Positions 35,229 to 37,908 of a stretch of 37,908 nt of DNA are shown here, piece by piece. Made by a program: the position numbers and the translations under genes. Location: the NCBI GenBank assembly GCA_021298235.1, contig JAJTDX010000017.1, positions 1 to 37,908 on the forward strand, read 5' to 3'. The notes beneath the pieces are model-generated. The model was not told the origin of the DNA and ran no database searches. It saw only the letters and a program-made list of their open reading frames with translations. Each line of letters opens with the position of its first letter. Positions within the stretch are counted from its first letter, which is position 1. Origin of the DNA: Cryomorphaceae bacterium. GTDB taxonomy: Bacteria; Bacteroidota; Bacteroidia; Flavobacteriales; Crocinitomicaceae.

Positions 35229-36500
35229 TTATTCTTCCAGCTTGTTGTCTCTGAAGGCAGAGGGTACGAGATCCGGTATAATCTTCAACACCAGTGGTAG
35301 GAGTACTGCTCCCCCTGGCAAAAGAAAAATGGCAAGAGATGGCATTGTTTTAACGATATCCTTGAATTGTTCTTTAACTGCCTCTTTTTCTTCTTTCGTA
35401 AGTTCTGTAGTTGCGGATTTTCGAATCAGGGCCACGAGCTCCTTACTTTCCTTTAGCTCTGTCGCAAGCTTATCTTTGTTTCGACCCAAAACTTTGATCC
35501 ATCGCTTGGACAGGCTCCCATACAACTTCTCCAATGATGAGGAATCCGAAAGGAAAGGTACTTTTTCATGATTGTTCAAAATGAACTGTTCTGTAAGAGC
35601 GAGTGCCTCATTTAGTTCATTTTCACCAAATCCCATGTGTTTAGTAAGATCAATCAAAAATTTTCGCTCCTCCGATACGGCATCGTGGTTAGAAAAAATG
35701 ACTAGACAAGACAAATCGATTAGAAAGCGTTTTGAGAGTTCACTTTTTTGGAGAAGTTCAGTAAAATCCGTAAAAGAAGCGCCTCGTTTAAAACGCTTCT
35801 CTGCATCAGAACGGCTGGACTCGGACATATTTGCTGATGCCAGAAATACCTTAAACATGGTACGTTCCTTTGCTTCAATTACTCCATCAGATGATGATGC
35901 CAGAGAAATAGCATTCAACGCATTCATTGCAAGTTCATCATACTCCTGACTAGAAGAGCTACTTCTCCCGGACAATTCTTCATGAAACAAAATGACATCG
36001 AGGTAAACAAACACATTGTGCACGTACTTTATCCAGGACATACTATCCAGAAGACCTAATTTAATGTTTACCCTGTTGGCTAAAATTGTCTCTAACCGCT
36101 CAGATTTCGATTCCTTGATAACATATTTCAACATCCGGGATAATGAGCCTGGCTTGTGGTCTTTGTAGAATTCTAGCAGCGTGTTCTTGAATTCCTCACG
36201 GTCAAAAGGTTTTGAAGAAGTGTGGTTGAGATATATAAAAAGATGCGCTTCAAATAGGAGCAATTTAAGTTTTTCTTCCGTTGTCCACCTCGACTCATCC
36301 AATTCGCGGGCGAAGAGCAGAGAGGAAGGAAAACCAAAATTAATTCCTGTTTTCCCCAATACTGCATGGACAAACGCATCTGTACTCCATCCATCCGGAT
36401 GCATGATTTGCACCGATATTTCTCGTTTTTCAACAAGCTCGAGGTATTTATTCATCCAACCTTTGGAACCGGGATGAAGATTGAGCCTTTTTTTGTCCAT
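35229..36500 (-). CDS. LETM1-related protein with TerB-like region
   Basis: A 423-residue protein with no signal peptide. The C-terminal part (about 365-415: L-T-K-E-E-K-E-A-V-K-E-Q-F and, further on, F-L-L-P-G-G-A-V-L-L-P) resembles the membrane and ribosome-binding segment of mitochondrial LETM1, whose matching stretch is P-F...F-L-L-P and L-P-S-T-F. Bacteroidota homologues are called LETM1-related biofilm-associated proteins. Residues about 190-290 resemble a TerB-like helical domain (S-S-S-D-G-V-I-E-A-K-E-R). Only one hydrophobic helix is seen, so ion exchange like LETM1 is unproven. ATG 36500 is preferred over GTG 36509. It is 21 bases behind the lamin-tail gene. Confidence 0.85.
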   Translation of the reverse strand: MDKKRLNLHPGSKGWMNKYLELVEKREISVQIMHPDGWSTDAFVHAVLGKTGINFGFPSSLLFARELDESRWTTEEKLKLLLFEAHLFIYLNHTSSKPFDREEFKNTLLEFYKDHKPGSLSRMLKYVIKESKSERLETILANRVNIKLGLLDSMSWIKYVHNVFVYLDVILFHEELSGRSSSSSQEYDELAMNALNAISLASSSDGVIEAKERTMFKVFLASANMSESSRSDAEKRFKRGASFTDFTELLQKSELSKRFLIDLSCLVIFSNHDAVSEERKFLIDLTKHMGFGENELNEALALTEQFILNNHEKVPFLSDSSSLEKLYGSLSKRWIKVLGRNKDKLATELKESKELVALIRKSATTELTKEEKEAVKEQFKDIVKTMPSLAIFLLPGGAVLLPLVLKIIPDLVPSAFRDNKLEE

Positions 36501-36521
36501 TGGACTCACAAAATAAATGAG

Positions 36522-37908
36522 TTAAAGTTTACCTGCAACAACGAAGGCTTTACTTTCAGTATAAAACAACCCTCCTCCTGTGGAAAACGCTTCAAAAATC
36601 AACACATACGTTCCAATACTCGCCTTCACGCTATTCTCAGTGACTCCATCCCAAGTAAAAGAACCCGTAGTACCCAAAAGTTCATTTTTAAAGAGCGTTG
36701 TTATTAACCTGCCCCGGTCATCATAAACAAAACATGATCCGAGCAATGCGGGCTCTGCCAAAGCATAAGCGACCTGTAAAACATCCTCAAACCCATCATT
36801 GTCAGGCGATATGGTTCCTGAAGTAAATGAAAACGATCCATTGGTAACGACAGGGCGGTACTGAGAGTTCTTTCCGCCGGGCGTTGCAAAACCAACGGGT
36901 TCAGAGGCAGAATGCCAATTGGACTTTTCTTGGGAAGGTCCTTCAGGGTCAATTCTTTCAAGTGAAACACCATCTGTTTCATCGAGCAAGTTAAAGTGCC
37001 ATTCCTCCTGATACGTCACCTTATCCATGACTATTCCATTCCAAATTAAATAAACTGAGCTCGAGTCATTGTTAAAGGAGGGTGTTTCTGAATATACGAA
37101 TGTGCCTGGTACCGAAGTAGGGTAATTTTGTTTTACAAACACAGAATCTTTACCCAAAACAGCATATTCACCTGCATTCAAATAAAAGTGATCTTCTACA
37201 AATTTTTGATTGTCTATCGTATCGTTGTCAAAATTGGCGAGAGACCAATTCTTAAGATCAATCAATTTGGTGGACGCGTTATATACTTCAATCCAGTCGT
37301 AGCCTCCTGTGTATGGATCAAACAAAATTTCGTTGATGACGAGATCCCCTTTTGCGGGCACATCCGGCAAAACGAATATTTCTGAAACATCTGCGGTGTT
37401 GCCCCAACAGTCTGTTAGTGATGAAAAAGAAATCTGGTATACCGTACCTGTTTGAATTTGTTCGTTAAACTCGATCATCAGGCTATTCGGAAAAGTTCCA
37501 ATTGCACTTTTGTTGGCGACAGTCAGAGTTGGTGTTACAATGAGGGGTGCATTCATCAATACCATAGAATCCATTCCCTCGGAAAAGTTTACTTCTAAAA
37601 AATTAGGCGCAATGGCAAGAAGTTGAGAAATAGATGGTGGTTGAACGTCGGGGCTTGAATTGAAAACAGAGTTTTGAACACCGGGAGTCCCCCCATTGCC
37701 TGACTCCGATGCAATCCAGTTATCCTCAGCTGAACAAGGATCCTCCGGATTTATGCGTTCCAGTGAATATCCTCCCGACGCTTTCATAACATCCCTGTAC
37801 CACTGATCCGTAAAGTACAATTGATCGATCACCAATCCAGTATTATCTTTAAGAATTAGACTGTCTGCAGCATTATTGATACTAGGAAATGCAGAAACCG
37901 CAACAGTT
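36522..37908 (-). CDS. Lamin-tail-domain surface protein, N-terminus beyond window
   Basis: The frame stays open to the right edge, so the 5' end is missing; about 461 codons are visible. Two lamin-tail (LTD) domains are seen: one at the edge (S-L-I-L-K-D-N-T-G-L-V-I-D-Q-L-Y, S-L-E-R-I-N-P-E) and one at about 37390-36900 (G-D-L-V-I-N-E-I-L-F-D-P, W-I-E-V-Y-N, S-L-E-R-I-D-P-E). An Ig-like bacterial domain lies between them. A C-terminal FlgD/gliding-type sorting region follows (about 36830-36525, T-I-S-P-D-N-D-G-F-E-D), which is the T9SS type B-like end found in Bacteroidota. It is probably a large extracellular protein. Its companion downstream is the LETM1-related gene, probably in one operon. 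Confidence 0.85.
   Translation of the reverse strand, partial: TVAVSAFPSINNAADSLILKDNTGLVIDQLYFTDQWYRDVMKASGGYSLERINPEDPCSAEDNWIASESGNGGTPGVQNSVFNSSPDVQPPSISQLLAIAPNFLEVNFSEGMDSMVLMNAPLIVTPTLTVANKSAIGTFPNSLMIEFNEQIQTGTVYQISFSSLTDCWGNTADVSEIFVLPDVPAKGDLVINEILFDPYTGGYDWIEVYNASTKLIDLKNWSLANFDNDTIDNQKFVEDHFYLNAGEYAVLGKDSVFVKQNYPTSVPGTFVYSETPSFNNDSSSVYLIWNGIVMDKVTYQEEWHFNLLDETDGVSLERIDPEGPSQEKSNWHSASEPVGFATPGGKNSQYRPVVTNGSFSFTSGTISPDNDGFEDVLQVAYALAEPALLGSCFVYDDRGRLITTLFKNELLGTTGSFTWDGVTENSVKASIGTYVLIFEAFSTGGGLFYTESKAFVVAGKL

Noticed and set aside
35572..35949. Plus-strand 125-residue frame opposite the LETM1-related gene
   Set aside because: Ser/Arg-rich shadow in the complementary frame with no recognisable domain or promoter.
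1..37908. tRNA, rRNA, IS element, prophage or defence island
   Set aside because: No tRNA cloverleaf, rRNA-like sequence, transposase, integrase, terminal inverted repeats or restriction/CRISPR genes were seen; all sizeable stretches are covered by the listed genes.

Overview
The window looks like a chromosomal segment of a free-living member of the Bacteroidota, probably a Flavobacteriales/Crocinitomicaceae-type organism. Several long secreted proteins end in type IX secretion (T9SS) C-terminal sorting domains (core V-Y-P-N-P ... G-x-Y). Signal peptides typically end in A-Q. Promoters fit the Bacteroidota pattern TTTG / TAnnTTTG rather than the proteobacterial one. The housekeeping genes (kmo, kynU, hemL, fbp, mfd) also read like that phylum. 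The placement rests on sequence character only; no database was searched. I see no rRNA, tRNA, CRISPR array, IS element or prophage, and no gene-free stretch longer than about 300 bases.

Layout. (1) 1-5721, minus strand: a four-gene surface-protein operon, in transcription order an outer-membrane beta-barrel, a 109-residue unknown, a large SBBP-repeat/P-domain/T9SS protein broken by a frame disruption near 3270, and a glycine-rich secreted protein cut by the window edge. A small HTH/coiled-coil regulator (5854-6246) is divergent from it. (2) 6262-10255, minus: a GT4 glycosyltransferase, and upstream of it a secreted trypsin-like (lysyl-endopeptidase-like) T9SS protease with its own promoter and terminator. 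(3) 10325-13057, plus: an orphan OmpR-type response regulator, a dCMP deaminase and an S41 processing protease. (4) 13054-19479, minus: a possible six-gene operon with kynureninase and kynurenine 3-monooxygenase first, then an outer-membrane-like protein, an ArsC/Spx-like protein, an unknown exported protein and an EamA permease. (5) 19556-21313, minus: a TPR/coiled-coil/SpoIIE phosphatase. (6) 21421-24976: hemL, a small lipoprotein on the opposite strand, and an overlapping aminotransferase/omega-amidase pair. (7) 25045-35228, plus: a T9SS protein with promoter and strong terminator, a YqaA/DedA-like membrane protein that starts directly behind that terminator, fbp overlapping mfd, two glycosyltransferases and an alpha/beta hydrolase. 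(8) 35229-37908, minus: a LETM1-related protein and a lamin-tail-domain surface protein running off the window.

How the genes work together. Themes are cell-surface display and secretion (T9SS cargo, barrels, glycosyltransferases), tryptophan/kynurenine catabolism, and amino-acid deamination by transaminase plus omega-amidase. The two observations most worth checking are structural. The SBBP gene appears to have lost part of one repeat unit with loss of frame. The fbp/mfd junction looks like a deletion that gave FBPase a foreign C-terminal tail and removed the first ~45 residues expected of Mfd. Both could be real mutations or assembly errors. I did not find convincing evidence of a wholly new biological system; the least understood set is the four-gene surface operon at the left end.
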